DNA from: Pseudomonadota bacterium
GTDB taxonomy: Bacteria > Pseudomonadota > Gammaproteobacteria > Burkholderiales > Burkholderiaceae_C
Direction of reading: 5' to 3'
NCBI GenBank assembly: GCA_023442945.1
Contig: JAEZWW010000115.1
Location: 1-61,762 of the forward strand
DNA: 61,762 nt
Below the pieces are notes generated by a model. That model was given only the letters and a program-made list of their open reading frames with translations, searched no databases and was not told where the DNA came from. Shown in pieces: positions 8,460 to 16,490 of this stretch. Each line of letters starts with the position of its first letter. The stretch's first letter is position 1. Made by a program: the position numbers and the translations under genes.

Positions 8460-9217
8460 GCCGGGACCCCGTTGAGTTGGCCGAGCTCATGCGCCAACTG
8501 CTGGGCGTTCTTCTCGAAGTAGCGGTGCAGCTTGCCCAGCTTGCGCTCGCGCGACTCCTCGTCGTGCGCGTCGTTGAAATCGCTCTTGGTGCGCGCCAGC
8601 AGCAGGCGCAGGCCCAGCACATCGGTTTCCAGCTCTTGCTGGCCGGTGGCCAGGCGCGTCCAGATGGCGGCGTCGGGCGCCGGCACGGTCGCGGCGCCGC
8701 TGGCGGCGGATTTGGCACTGCCCGACGCGCGGCGCTGGCCTTTGTTCTTGAGGGCGGACGCAGAGGTCCAGGGCAGCAGGGCCACGCGCTCGTGCTCGGC
8801 CGCGACCTTGAAGCGCCACAGCACCTCCAGGTTGATGTCGTGCACCTTGCAGATCGCACCCAGGTCCATGCCGCTGCACAGCAGCTCGACCAGGTGCGAC
8901 GCCATGGCGCGGGTGAACGGCTGGCCGATGGGGGCTGCCCAGCTCTGCTGGTCCAAGTCGGGCGTGCCGTTGTCGTAGACGTGCACGTAAGTGGGCACGC
9001 CCACGACGTCCAGGTGGCGCCAGACTTGCTTGGGTGCCTCAACCGCCTTGTAGGTGGTGCGGCCCAGCCAGTCCTTGTGGATTTCGGTGATGCCGATGTG
9101 CAATTCCAGCGACTTGCGGTCTGCGGCCGTGCGCACCGCCTGGATGCGCCACGGTTCCCGCAGGCCCAGCAAGCCGGAAAACGTCGAGCTGGACGCTGTC
9201 GCTGTGACTGACCTCAT
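8456..9217 (-). CDS. Unknown protein with an ISL3-transposase-like N-terminus
   Basis: 253 aa, soluble. Residues 12-45 (SGLLGLREPWRIQAV and following) resemble the N-terminal region of ISL3-family transposases, but the zinc-binding cysteines expected there are absent. Residues 110-140 have a helix-turn-helix-like pattern (LVELLCSGMDLGAICKVHDI). No DDE catalytic core follows; instead there is an Ala/Ser-rich linker and a charged helical C-terminus. It could be a domesticated DNA-binding fragment or an unrelated family. The next gene overlaps it by four bases. Confidence 0.8.
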   Translation of the reverse strand: MRSVTATASSSTFSGLLGLREPWRIQAVRTAADRKSLELHIGITEIHKDWLGRTTYKAVEAPKQVWRHLDVVGVPTYVHVYDNGTPDLDQQSWAAPIGQPFTRAMASHLVELLCSGMDLGAICKVHDINLEVLWRFKVAAEHERVALLPWTSASALKNKGQRRASGSAKSAASGAATVPAPDAAIWTRLATGQQELETDVLGLRLLLARTKSDFNDAHDEESRERKLGKLHRYFEKNAQQLAHELGQLNGVPA

Positions 9218-9255
9218 ACCGATTCCTCTTGCTCCGTTCGATGGTGGCGAATATG

Positions 9256-9271
9256 GGGGGTAGTTTCCCCC
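9256..9271. other. Short GC-rich inverted repeat
   Basis: GGGGG-TAGTTT-CCCCC lies about 40 bp upstream of the 8456-9217 gene start. It is a perfect five-base-pair stem. An operator or leader hairpin is possible, but nothing else supports it. Confidence 0.3.
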
Positions 9272-9321
9272 TTCGCTGCCATCTTACGAGACAAAAGGTA
9301 AAAATCACCGGCAAAACGTCA

Positions 9322-11022
9322 CTACATACCGGAGTAATTCGGGCCGCCGCCGCCTTCGGGCGTGACCCAGACGATGTTCTGCGTCGGGTCTTTGATGTCG
9401 CAGGTCTTGCAGTGCACACAGTTCTGCGCGTTGATCTGCAGGCGCTGGGCGCCGCCGCCGGTGGCTTCGTCGGCGACGAATTCGTACACGCCGGCCGGGC
9501 AGTAACGGCCCTCGGGGCCGGCATATTCGGGCAGGTTGATGCGCACCGGCACCGTCGGGTCCTTCAGCGTCAGGTGCGGCGGCTGGTTTTCTTCGTGGTT
9601 GGTGTTGCTGATGAACACGCTGGACAGGCGGTCGAAGGTCAGCTTGCCATCGGGCTTGGGGTAGGCGATGGGCGCGCACTGTGCCGCCGGCTTGAGCTGC
9701 GCGTAGTCCGGCTCTTGGCGGTGCAGCGTCCAGGGGGCGTGGCCGCGCAGCACGTACTGCTCGAAGCCGTTCATCACCGTGCCCACCGTCAGGCCCTTCT
9801 TGAACCAGTTCTTGAAGTTGCGGTCCTTGTTCAGCTCGGCCGCCAGCCAGCTTCTTTCAAAAGCCTCCGGGTAGGCGGCCAGCTCGTCGTGCTGGCGCCC
9901 GGCCGTCACCGCGTCGTACGCGGCTTCCGCGGCCAGCATGCCGGTCTTGATGGCGGCGTGGCTGCCCTTGATGCGGCTGACGTTCAGGTAGCCCGCGTCA
10001 CAGCCGACCAGCGCGCCGCCCGGGAAGATGGTCTTGGGCAGCGCCAGGATGCCGCCGGCGGTGATGGCGCGCGCGCCGTACGACAGGCGCTTGGCGTTCA
10101 CGTTGCCGTTGTCGTCGGTGAAGTACCACTTGACGCGCGGGTGCGTCTTCCAGCGCTGGAACTCCTCGAACGGGCTCATGTACGGGTTCTTGTAGTTCAG
10201 CCCGACCACGTAGCCGCAGTACACCTTGTTGTCTTCAGCGTGGTAGAGAAAGGCGCCGCCATAGGTGTGCTCGTCCATCGGCCAGCCGGCGGTGTGCATG
10301 ACGAAGCCGGGCGTGTGGCGGCTGGGGTCGATCTCCCACAGCTCCTTGATGCCGATGGCGTAGCTTTGCGGGTCGCTGTGCTCGTCCAGCTTGTAGTGTG
10401 CGATCAGCTGCCGGCCCAGACTGCCGCGCGCGCCTTCGCAGAACAGTGTGTACTTGGCGTGCAGCTCCATGCCCAGCTGGAAGTTCTCGGTCGGTTGGCC
10501 GTCCTTGCCGATGCCCATGTTGCCCGTGGCCACACCCTTGACGCTGCCGTCGTCGTTGTAGAGCACTTCGGCCGCCGGAAAGCCGGGGAAGATCTCCACA
10601 CCCAGCGCCTCGGCCTGCTGCGCCAGCCAGCGCACCACGTTGCCCAGGCTGACGATGTAGTTGCCGTGGTTGTTGGCGAACGGCGGCAGCAGCAGGTTGG
10701 GCACGCGCGTGCCGTCGGTCTCGTTCAGGAAGACGTAGGCGTCATCGGTCACCGGTTGGTGCAGCGGTGCGCCTTTTTCCTGCCAGTCGGGGATCAGCTC
10801 CGTCAGCGCCTTCGGGTCCATGACAGCGCCAGAAATGATGTGCGCTCCCGGCTCCGAGCCCTTTTCCAGCACCACCACCGACACGTCCTGCGCGCGATCG
10901 GCCGCCAGTTGCTTGATGCGGATCGCGGCCGACAGGCCGGCGGGGCCAGCGCCCACGATGACCACGTCGTACTCCATCGCTTCGCGGGGACCGTATTGCT
11001 GGATGATTTCCTCGGGTGTCAT
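9322..11022 (-). CDS. Electron transfer flavoprotein-ubiquinone oxidoreductase
   Basis: Membrane-associated iron-sulfur flavoprotein of 566 aa that passes electrons from ETF, reduced by acyl-CoA and other dehydrogenases, to ubiquinone. It has the FAD-binding VVIVGAGPAGLSAA motif near residue 20, the ubiquinone-region block HTAGWPMDEHTYGG, and the C-terminal 4Fe-4S ligands in CVHCKTCDIKDP. The start at 11022 (MTPEEIIQQYG) is the family start; a much longer open frame upstream is antisense to the SDR gene. It is monocistronic and divergent from the SDR gene. Confidence 0.95.
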   Translation of the reverse strand: MTPEEIIQQYGPREAMEYDVVIVGAGPAGLSAAIRIKQLAADRAQDVSVVVLEKGSEPGAHIISGAVMDPKALTELIPDWQEKGAPLHQPVTDDAYVFLNETDGTRVPNLLLPPFANNHGNYIVSLGNVVRWLAQQAEALGVEIFPGFPAAEVLYNDDGSVKGVATGNMGIGKDGQPTENFQLGMELHAKYTLFCEGARGSLGRQLIAHYKLDEHSDPQSYAIGIKELWEIDPSRHTPGFVMHTAGWPMDEHTYGGAFLYHAEDNKVYCGYVVGLNYKNPYMSPFEEFQRWKTHPRVKWYFTDDNGNVNAKRLSYGARAITAGGILALPKTIFPGGALVGCDAGYLNVSRIKGSHAAIKTGMLAAEAAYDAVTAGRQHDELAAYPEAFERSWLAAELNKDRNFKNWFKKGLTVGTVMNGFEQYVLRGHAPWTLHRQEPDYAQLKPAAQCAPIAYPKPDGKLTFDRLSSVFISNTNHEENQPPHLTLKDPTVPVRINLPEYAGPEGRYCPAGVYEFVADEATGGGAQRLQINAQNCVHCKTCDIKDPTQNIVWVTPEGGGGPNYSGM

Positions 11023-11175
11023 GGGCGGTGATCTCGTCGTGTTTTGAAATAATGGTCGGTCGCCGGCTGTGCGCTGCGGCGGCTGTCGGGTCTGTGACCC
11101 ATTGTATTCAGGCTGCGGCGCATGATGCACCGCCTGCGCGACAGCGCGCGAACCGTTTTTTGGGAGCTTTTTTCC

Positions 11176-11958
11176 GTGAGCTACAACATCGATCTTTCTG
11201 GCCGCGTGGCCTTCGTCACCGGCGCTTCGGGCGGGCTGGGCGCGCAGTTTGCGCGCACGCTGGCCAAGGCCGGCGCCGGCGTGGTGCTGGCCAGCCGGCG
11301 CATGGAAAAGCTCAAGGACCTGCGCGCGCGCATCGAAGGCGATGGCGGCGACGCCCACGTGGTCGAGTGCGACGTGACCGACGTGCATTCCATCAAGGCC
11401 GCCGTGGCCCATGCCGAAACGGAAATGGGCTCGATCGACATCCTGGTTAACAACTCCGGCGTGTCCACCACCCAGCGCATCCAGGACGTGACCGAGGACG
11501 ACTACAACTTCGTCTTCGACACCAACGTGCGCGGCGCCTTCTTCGTCGCGCAAGAGGTGGGCAAGCGCATGCTGGCGCGTTCGCGCGGCGCGGCGCCGGG
11601 CAGCTTCACCGGCGGGCGCATCATCAACATCGCCAGCATGGCGGGGCTGAAGGTGCTGCCGCAGATCGGCGTGTACTGCATGAGCAAGGCCGCCGTGGTG
11701 CACATGACCAAGGCGATGGCGCTGGAATGGGGCCGCTTTGGCATCACCGTCAACGCCATCTGCCCGGGCTACATCGACACCGAAATCAACCACGCGCACT
11801 GGCAGACCGAGCAAGGCCAGAAGCTGATCGCCATGCTGCCGCGCAAGCGCGTGGGCGAACCGAAGGACCTGGATTCGGTGCTGATGATGCTGGCCAGCGA
11901 CCAAAGCCACTTCGTCAACGGCGCCGTAATCGCCGCCGACGACGGATTTGCGCTCTGA
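11176..11958 (+). CDS. Short-chain dehydrogenase/reductase
   Basis: NAD(P)-dependent oxidoreductase of the classical SDR family, 260 aa. The nucleotide-binding TGASGGLG motif is at about residues 15-22, NNSG at about 95, and the catalytic YCMSK with an upstream serine (NIASM) at about 150-170. The GTG at 11176 is chosen because GGGAG lies nine bases upstream and the protein then starts like its relatives; an upstream ATG at 11122 would add 18 unlikely residues. The substrate is unknown; beta-oxidation or 3-hydroxyacyl roles are common. Confidence 0.92.
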   Translation: MSYNIDLSGRVAFVTGASGGLGAQFARTLAKAGAGVVLASRRMEKLKDLRARIEGDGGDAHVVECDVTDVHSIKAAVAHAETEMGSIDILVNNSGVSTTQRIQDVTEDDYNFVFDTNVRGAFFVAQEVGKRMLARSRGAAPGSFTGGRIINIASMAGLKVLPQIGVYCMSKAAVVHMTKAMALEWGRFGITVNAICPGYIDTEINHAHWQTEQGQKLIAMLPRKRVGEPKDLDSVLMMLASDQSHFVNGAVIAADDGFAL

Positions 11959-11966
11959 TCGGGTGC

Positions 11967-12009
11967 TGGCCCTACAACCATCTGCGCGAGCAGCTATTGT
12001 TTAAATAGC
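11967..12009 (+). repeat. Dispersed repeat family A, copy 3
   Basis: Full-length copy: GGCCCTACAACCATCTGCGC, then GAGCAGCTATT and AAATAGC, filling the gap between the SDR and EamA genes. Confidence 0.75.
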
Positions 12010-12013
12010 GAAA

Positions 12014-12907
12014 ATGTTCGCAGGTATCGCGGCGGGCCTCGCCGCCGGTGCGCTCTGGGGCCTGGTGTTCGTCGCGCCGCGCATGGTGGCCGAGTTCGGC
12101 AGCGTCAACCTGACGGCCGGGCGTTTCATCGTCTATGGCGTCGTGGCCGCGGCGGCCCTGGCCCCCGCCGGGCGCCGCGTGCGCTGGCCGACGGGGGCGC
12201 AGGCTTGGGGCGCGCTGTGGCTCAGCGTGCTGGGTTTCACCGGTTACTACCTGGTGCTGGTGCTCGCCATCCGCGACGCGGGCAGCGAAATGCCGGCGCT
12301 CATCGTCGGCACCATTCCGGTCTGGGTCATGCTGCTGGGCAAGCCGCATGGCCTGCGCTGGGCGGCGCTGCTGCCCGGGCTGGTGCTGACGGTGGCCGGC
12401 ATCGCGCTGATGGCGCAGCAGCCGGACGCAGCCGCGGCGAGCGCGGTCCCTGCGCACTATGCGCGCGGCCTCGTCCTGGCCGTGGCGGCGATGGCCTGCT
12501 GGACCGCGTTCGCGCTGCTCAATGCCGCCTGGCTGCGCCGCCACCCCGAAGTGCGCGCCACCGACTGGGCCAATTGGCTGGGCCTGGCCACCGGCCTGGG
12601 CGGGGTCGGCCTGGCGCTGGCTTGGGGCAGCCCGCCCGCCGCGTTGATGGCCGAGCCGCGCTGGCCCGCCTTTGCCCTGGTGGTCGTTGCGCTGGGCTTG
12701 GGCGCCAGCTGGCTGGCGACCATTCTGTGGAACCTGGCCAGCCAGCGCCTGCCCGCCAGCCTGTGCGGGCAGCTGATCGTCAGCGAGACGCTGTTCGCCT
12801 TGCTGTACTCTTTTCTCTGGGATGGGCGCTGGCCCACGGCGACGCAATGGGCGGCCGCCGCGTTGTTCACCACTGGCATCCTGGCCAGCATCAAGGCACA
12901 CCGATGA
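12014..12907 (+). CDS. EamA/DMT family transporter
   Basis: Integral membrane protein of 297 aa with about ten predicted helices arranged as two EamA repeats, typical of drug/metabolite exporters such as RhaT- or YdcZ-like proteins. The N-terminus (AAGLAAGALWGLVFVAPRM) and the C-terminal VSETLFALLYSFLWDGRWP block are characteristic of the second-repeat signature. No soluble domain is present. Its stop overlaps the start of the thioesterase gene (ATGA), implying an operon. The exported compound cannot be read from the sequence. Confidence 0.88.
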   Translation: MFAGIAAGLAAGALWGLVFVAPRMVAEFGSVNLTAGRFIVYGVVAAAALAPAGRRVRWPTGAQAWGALWLSVLGFTGYYLVLVLAIRDAGSEMPALIVGTIPVWVMLLGKPHGLRWAALLPGLVLTVAGIALMAQQPDAAAASAVPAHYARGLVLAVAAMACWTAFALLNAAWLRRHPEVRATDWANWLGLATGLGGVGLALAWGSPPAALMAEPRWPAFALVVVALGLGASWLATILWNLASQRLPASLCGQLIVSETLFALLYSFLWDGRWPTATQWAAAALFTTGILASIKAHR

Positions 12908-13326
12908 AGATCGAGATTCCCGAACGCAAGAAGCTGGTGTTTGAAACCCGCATGCCCGTGCGCTGGGGCGACATGGACGCCATGGGCCACGTCAACAACG
13001 CCATGTATTTCCGCTACCTGGAATCGACCCGGCTCGACTGGTTCCGCCTGATCGGCTTCCAGCCCGACCCGCAGGGCCAGGGCCCGGTCATCGTCAACGC
13101 CTTCTGCAATTTCTACCGCCAGCTGGAATACCCGGACGACATGCTGCTCAAGATGTACGTCAGCGACCCGGGACGGACGACATTTGAAAGCTGGACCACG
13201 ATCGAAAAGTCCGACCAACCCGGCGTCATCTGCGCCGACGGCGGCGCCACCACCATCTGGGTCGACTTCCCCAAGCAGAAGGCGGTCGACTTGCCTGACT
13301 GGATGCGCCAGCTCATCACCGAATGA
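12904..13326 (+). CDS. Acyl-CoA thioesterase (hot-dog fold, 4HBT type)
   Basis: Single hot-dog-domain thioesterase of 140 aa that hydrolyses an acyl-CoA to free acid and CoA. The active-site region RWGDMDAMGHVNNAMY at residues 20-35 contains the expected acidic residue and the GHVNN loop. Normal length for the YbgC/4HBT group. Translationally coupled to the upstream EamA gene through a four-base overlap. The chain specificity is unknown. A convergent terminator follows its stop. Confidence 0.9.
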   Translation: MKIEIPERKKLVFETRMPVRWGDMDAMGHVNNAMYFRYLESTRLDWFRLIGFQPDPQGQGPVIVNAFCNFYRQLEYPDDMLLKMYVSDPGRTTFESWTTIEKSDQPGVICADGGATTIWVDFPKQKAVDLPDWMRQLITE

Positions 13327-13334
13327 GCCGCCCA

Positions 13335-13362
13335 TGAAAAAACGGCCGCATCGGCGGCCGTG
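13335..13362. terminator. Intrinsic terminator, mainly for the minus-strand gene
   Basis: Inverted repeat ACGGCCGC/GCGGCCGT with a four-base loop. On the minus strand it is followed by TTTTTTC, so it serves the small secreted-protein gene. It also lies right behind the convergent thioesterase gene. Confidence 0.85.
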
Positions 13363-13420
13363 GGGCGTGAGCGCGGGGCTCAGCGTTGCAGGGGCGGTGC
13401 GATCCGCCCCACAGCAGGGC

Positions 13421-13762
13421 TTACTCGCCCGTGGCGTGCGTCGGGGCGCTGTTGTGTTGCTGGGCCACCGTGCCGCTGTCGAACAGGCCCGAAGCGGGCG
13501 GGTTGGCGATGGCTTGGGCGCGCACTTCAGCGCGGGTCAGCGAGCTGCCGCCTTGCGCATAGGCCTGGCCGTCAAACGCGCCGGAGGCCGGGGGTGTGGC
13601 GACCGCCTGGGCTTGCACTTCGGCGCGGGTCAGCGTCGACACGGCCTTGGCTTCGTCCAGGAACAGGGGGCCTTCGCCGCTGGCGGGCATTTGGGCCATG
13701 GCGTTGCCGGCGAACAGAGCGGCGAGGGCAGCAGCGGCGGCGATAGAAGCGAACTTGGTCAT
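13421..13762 (-). CDS. Small secreted repeat protein, copy 1 (DUF4148-like)
   Basis: 113 aa with a clear Sec signal peptide (MTKFASIAAAAALAALFAG, cleavage after AMAQ). The mature part is a chain of the motif LTRAEVxAQAxAxPPASGxFD, seen twice completely. It resembles the DUF4148 family of small proteobacterial exported proteins, whose role is unknown. It is a tandem duplicate of 14233-14574. The start MTKF is used because the frame opens further upstream only through a conserved leader (see the repeat entries). A terminator follows. Confidence 0.85.
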   Translation of the reverse strand: MTKFASIAAAAALAALFAGNAMAQMPASGEGPLFLDEAKAVSTLTRAEVQAQAVATPPASGAFDGQAYAQGGSSLTRAEVRAQAIANPPASGLFDSGTVAQQHNSAPTHATGE

Positions 13763-13854
13763 GGTGTCTTTCCTTGGTCTAACTGGTCTTTGAAAGGTGC
13801 CAGCAACTCGCCGGCGCTTGTTTGGCGGGGGCGCTGGCGAGATCCTTTTCTTTG

Positions 13855-13891
13855 GGACCTGGCCTTGCGCTGCTGCCATGACCTGTACTTT
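13855..13891 (-). repeat. Conserved leader block, copy 1
   Basis: A 37-base block identical to 14662-14698, upstream of the paired secreted-protein gene. In both copies it contains an ATG that opens a frame reading MAAAQGQV. In this copy that frame runs in phase into the structural gene. Surrounding bases are also similar, so the duplication included the regulatory leader. Confidence 0.8.
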
Positions 13892-14150
13892 CCTCTTTAT
13901 CGGACCTGGGAAAAACCCTTAGATCCGCAATTCGGTTTTTCCAAATTGGAAACAATGACCGGGAACTTTGTGGAATTGAATGAACTTCCGGGGGTAGAGA
14001 ACCAGGTTGCGCGTCAGGCGCATGGCGCGGCTGCGCCCTGAGCCGCTGGCCTGCCATGACCCATTGAGATGCACCGGTGCCTGGACGATTGGGGTTGCCG
14101 CGCGGTGCCCCGCGGGCGCACGCTGGCCACCGACCAGCGCTTCCCACGAC
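13892..14150. other. Gene-free stretch between the duplicated secreted-protein genes
   Basis: Lower-GC start (near 13930-13990) with a short TTTCCAAATTGGAAA near-palindrome at about 13937-13951, then GC-rich sequence without a credible reading frame. It probably contains the promoter of copy 1. I see nothing else. Confidence 0.5.
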
Positions 14151-14177
14151 AAAACGGCCGCAAAAGCGGCCGTTTTT
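14151..14177. terminator. Bidirectional-looking intrinsic terminator
   Basis: AAAACGGCCGC-AAAA-GCGGCCGTTTTT: an eight-base-pair GC stem flanked by A and T tracts on both sides. It follows the stop of the 14233-14574 gene on the minus strand and matches the stem of the terminator at 13335-13362, so it is part of the duplicated unit. Confidence 0.9.
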
Positions 14178-14232
14178 CGAGCTAAGCGGATGTCATCCCG
14201 GCTGGCGCTGTGCGCGCCAACCGCTTCTGACC

Positions 14233-14574
14233 TTACTCGCCAGCAGCTTGCGTCGGGGCCACGCGGTGTTGCTGGGCGACGGTGGAGCCATCAAACACGC
14301 CCGAAGCAGGCGGGTTGGCAATGGCTTGGGCACGCACTTCAGCGCGGGTCAGGCCGGCGTTGCTATTGGCCACTGTCTGGCCGTCAAAAGCACCCGAAGC
14401 GGGGCGCTGGGCCACAGCTTCGTTGCGCACGCTGTCGCGGGCAACGGTGGACACGGCCTTGGCTTCGTCCAGGAACAGAGGGCCTTCGCCGCTGGCGGGC
14501 AGTTGGGCCATGGCGTTGCCGGCGAACAGAGCGGAAAGGGCAGCAGCGGCGGCGATAGAAGCGAACTTGGTCAT
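14233..14574 (-). CDS. Small secreted repeat protein, copy 2 (DUF4148-like)
   Basis: 113 aa, same length and same signal peptide as the 13421-13762 gene (differing by A to S in the hydrophobic core), with mature PASGEGPLFLDEAKAVST then degenerate and perfect LTRAEVRAQAIANPPASG motifs. The C-terminus ends in AGE as in copy 1. The two genes are direct tandem duplicates that carry their own terminators. The function is unknown; the exported, repetitive, Ala/Pro-rich composition suggests a periplasmic or extracellular role. Confidence 0.85.
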   Translation of the reverse strand: MTKFASIAAAAALSALFAGNAMAQLPASGEGPLFLDEAKAVSTVARDSVRNEAVAQRPASGAFDGQTVANSNAGLTRAEVRAQAIANPPASGVFDGSTVAQQHRVAPTQAAGE

Positions 14575-14587
14575 GGTGTCTTTTCCT

Positions 14588-14686
14588 TTAATTGATCTTC
14601 AAAGTGCCAGCGGAACTGCTGGCGGTCTTGGTGGCCGGGGCGTTTGGAGATCCTTTTTTTCGGACCTGGCCTTGCGCTGCTGCCAT
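14588..14686 (-). CDS. Possible leader peptide of the secreted-protein gene
   Basis: Open frame of 32 codons starting MAAAQGQVRKK and ending 13 bases before the 14233-14574 start codon. The first eight codons are identical in DNA to the leader of the duplicated copy, and both continue with KK. A weak AGG precedes the ATG. It may be a translated upstream ORF or simply conserved untranslated leader. Confidence 0.35.
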   Translation of the reverse strand: MAAAQGQVRKKGSPNAPATKTASSSAGTLKIN

Positions 14687-14698
14687 GACCTGTACTTT
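14662..14698 (-). repeat. Conserved leader block, copy 2
   Basis: 37 bases identical to 13855-13891, at about the same distance from the start codon of the paired gene. Confidence 0.8.
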
Positions 14699-14719
14699 GC
14701 GCTTCGACGCCGGTTTGAA

Positions 14720-15135
14720 ACAGGACCTGGGAGGCAAGTCACTGTTTCGGGGCCGGAAACAATGGGGGGTGAGGGTGCCCGGCGCGCCTGACAACGCTGC
14801 AGCAGGGAATTCAAGAGAAATTGGCCGCCCGCCCTACATCCACCAGCGCGGTCAGCTATAAAAAAGATGGCAAAAAGAAGGGGCGGCTGACCACTTGAAC
14901 GCCGTGCCCTGGATGGCGCCACCGCGACTTATCTGCGTGGAGCGACTGTGCAATTCAGCGAGTGGAAGCGTGCCGACGGACGAATCCTCCTGGCCTGACC
15001 CGCAGAGGCGCGCTGGGGGCGCCCCGTTTCCGGCGACCGCGCGCTGCCGCCGAAGGGCGCGCGGCTTCCACAGCGCGCAACACGCAACCGGCAGCCCTGC
15101 CGCGCCGCCCCTGCCGCGACGCTGCCGGCGCGGCC
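14720..15135. other. Gene-free stretch before the glycosyltransferase
   Basis: About 400 bp with one family A repeat (14831-14871) and very GC-rich sequence after 14980. Open frames here are short and have no recognisable product. I see no RNA gene. Confidence 0.5.
14831..14871 (+). repeat. Dispersed repeat family A, copy 4 (divergent)
   Basis: CCCTACATCCACCAGCGCGG, then TCAGCTATAAAAAAGATGGC. It keeps the CCCTA start and the CAGCTAT core but has several substitutions. Confidence 0.5.
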
Positions 15136-16188
15136 CTACACGCCGTCCGACACCGCCGCGCTGCTCGGCACAGCGGCGGCGCGGGCGTGCGGCAAGGGCG
15201 CCAGGGCCTGTTCAAACTGGCGCGTTGCGGCGGGCCAGTTGAACTGTTCGGCGTGGCGGCGCACGGCGTCGCGCGGCTTTTTCAGCGCCGCCAGGCACGC
15301 GGCGCGCAGGTCCTTGTCCAGCGCGCCGCCCGGCGAATAGTGGCCGACCACGTCGATCGGCCCGGGCACCGGGTAGGCCGCGACCGGCGTGCCGCAGGCC
15401 ATGGCCTCGGCCATCACCAGGCCGAAGGTGTCGGTCACGCTGGGGAAGACCATCACGTCGGCGGTGCGGTAGACGGCGGCCAGCTCGTCCCCGCTCAACA
15501 CGCCGAACCAGCGCACGCCGGGGAACTGGCGCTTGAGTTTGGCTTCTTCCGGCCCCGTGCCAGCCACCCATTTTTCGCCCGGCAGGTCGAGCGACAAAAA
15601 GGCCTGCACCTGCTTTTCGACCGCCAGCCGCCCCACGTACAGGAACACCGGCACGTGCGAGCGTGGCAGGCGCGGCCCATCGGGCGTGAAGGCTTCCAGG
15701 TTGACGCCGCGCGACCACAGCCGCGCGCGGGTGAAGCCGCGCTGCACCAGGTCGGTCACGATGGCGGGCGTGGGCGCCAGCGTGGCCTGCGCGGCGTTGT
15801 GAAAGCGGCGCAGGAGCGCGTAGCTCCAATCCACCGGGACCAGCACGCGCGCCTGCACGTATTCCGGAAAGCGGCTGTGGTACGCCGTGGTGAACGGCCA
15901 GCCCCGGCGCAGCGCCACACCGCGCGCCGCCCAGCCCAGCGGGCCTTCGGTGGCGATGTGCAGGCAGTCGGGCTGCACGCGGTCGATGTGCCGGGCCACG
16001 GCGGCGCGACTGGCCAGGGCGAGCGAGATTTCAGGGTAGGTCGGGCAGGGCACCGAGCGGAAGTCCTGCGGCGACAGGATGTGCGTGCTGTGGCCCATCT
16101 GCTGCAGATGGCGGGTGGTCATCTTCAGCGTGCGCACCACGCCATTGACCTGCGGCTCCCACGCATCGGTGACGATCATGATCTTCAT
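15136..16188 (-). CDS. Glycosyltransferase family 4 (GT-B fold)
   Basis: 350-aa cytoplasmic glycosyltransferase. The N-terminal donor-independent domain begins MKIMIVTDAWEPQVNGVV, which is typical of GT4 enzymes related to phosphatidylinositol or diacylglycerol mannosyl/glycosyltransferases. The C-terminal Rossmann domain has VGRLAVEKQ and the EX7E-like nucleotide-sugar signature around PSVTDTFGLVMAEAMACG. The acceptor may be a lipid, but this is inference. Monocistronic; a family A repeat lies immediately upstream of the start. Confidence 0.9.
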   Translation of the reverse strand: MKIMIVTDAWEPQVNGVVRTLKMTTRHLQQMGHSTHILSPQDFRSVPCPTYPEISLALASRAAVARHIDRVQPDCLHIATEGPLGWAARGVALRRGWPFTTAYHSRFPEYVQARVLVPVDWSYALLRRFHNAAQATLAPTPAIVTDLVQRGFTRARLWSRGVNLEAFTPDGPRLPRSHVPVFLYVGRLAVEKQVQAFLSLDLPGEKWVAGTGPEEAKLKRQFPGVRWFGVLSGDELAAVYRTADVMVFPSVTDTFGLVMAEAMACGTPVAAYPVPGPIDVVGHYSPGGALDKDLRAACLAALKKPRDAVRRHAEQFNWPAATRQFEQALAPLPHARAAAVPSSAAVSDGV

Positions 16189-16190
16189 CG

Positions 16191-16234
16191 GTGCTATTGA
16201 ACTGGTAGCTGCCTGCGCAGGTGGTTGTAGGGCG
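16191..16234 (-). repeat. Dispersed repeat family A, copy 5
   Basis: Minus-strand copy: GCCCTACAACCACCTGCGCA, then GGCAGCTACC and AATAGC, lying within the leader of the glycosyltransferase gene. The rest of the 16235-16490 gap is GC-rich with no recognisable feature. Confidence 0.75.
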
Positions 16235-16490
16235 CAAGCACTTTTTTATTGAAATGCAGGCGCAGCGCCATGCGTCGACGTCCTGATTGGAGCGTCGCCG
16301 TGTGAAGCGGGCGTGACGGTGTCGTGTCAGGCCGACAGCGTGGCCACAGGCAGCCACAGGCGTGGCGCAGCGCGGGCGGCTCCCGCAGCGGGTGTAAACC
16401 GGGTGGCGGCCAGGCGCGACCGGCCGCAGGTGCGGGGAAAAGCGAGCCCGCGCAGGCCGGCCGGACGTCTGGCCGGTGGCGGGCGGGCGC

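Noticed and set aside
9322..11910. 862-codon frame that would fuse about 290 residues to the ETF-ubiquinone oxidoreductase
   Set aside because: The extra part is antisense to the SDR gene and has no family match. The conserved start MTPEEIIQQYG is at 11022.
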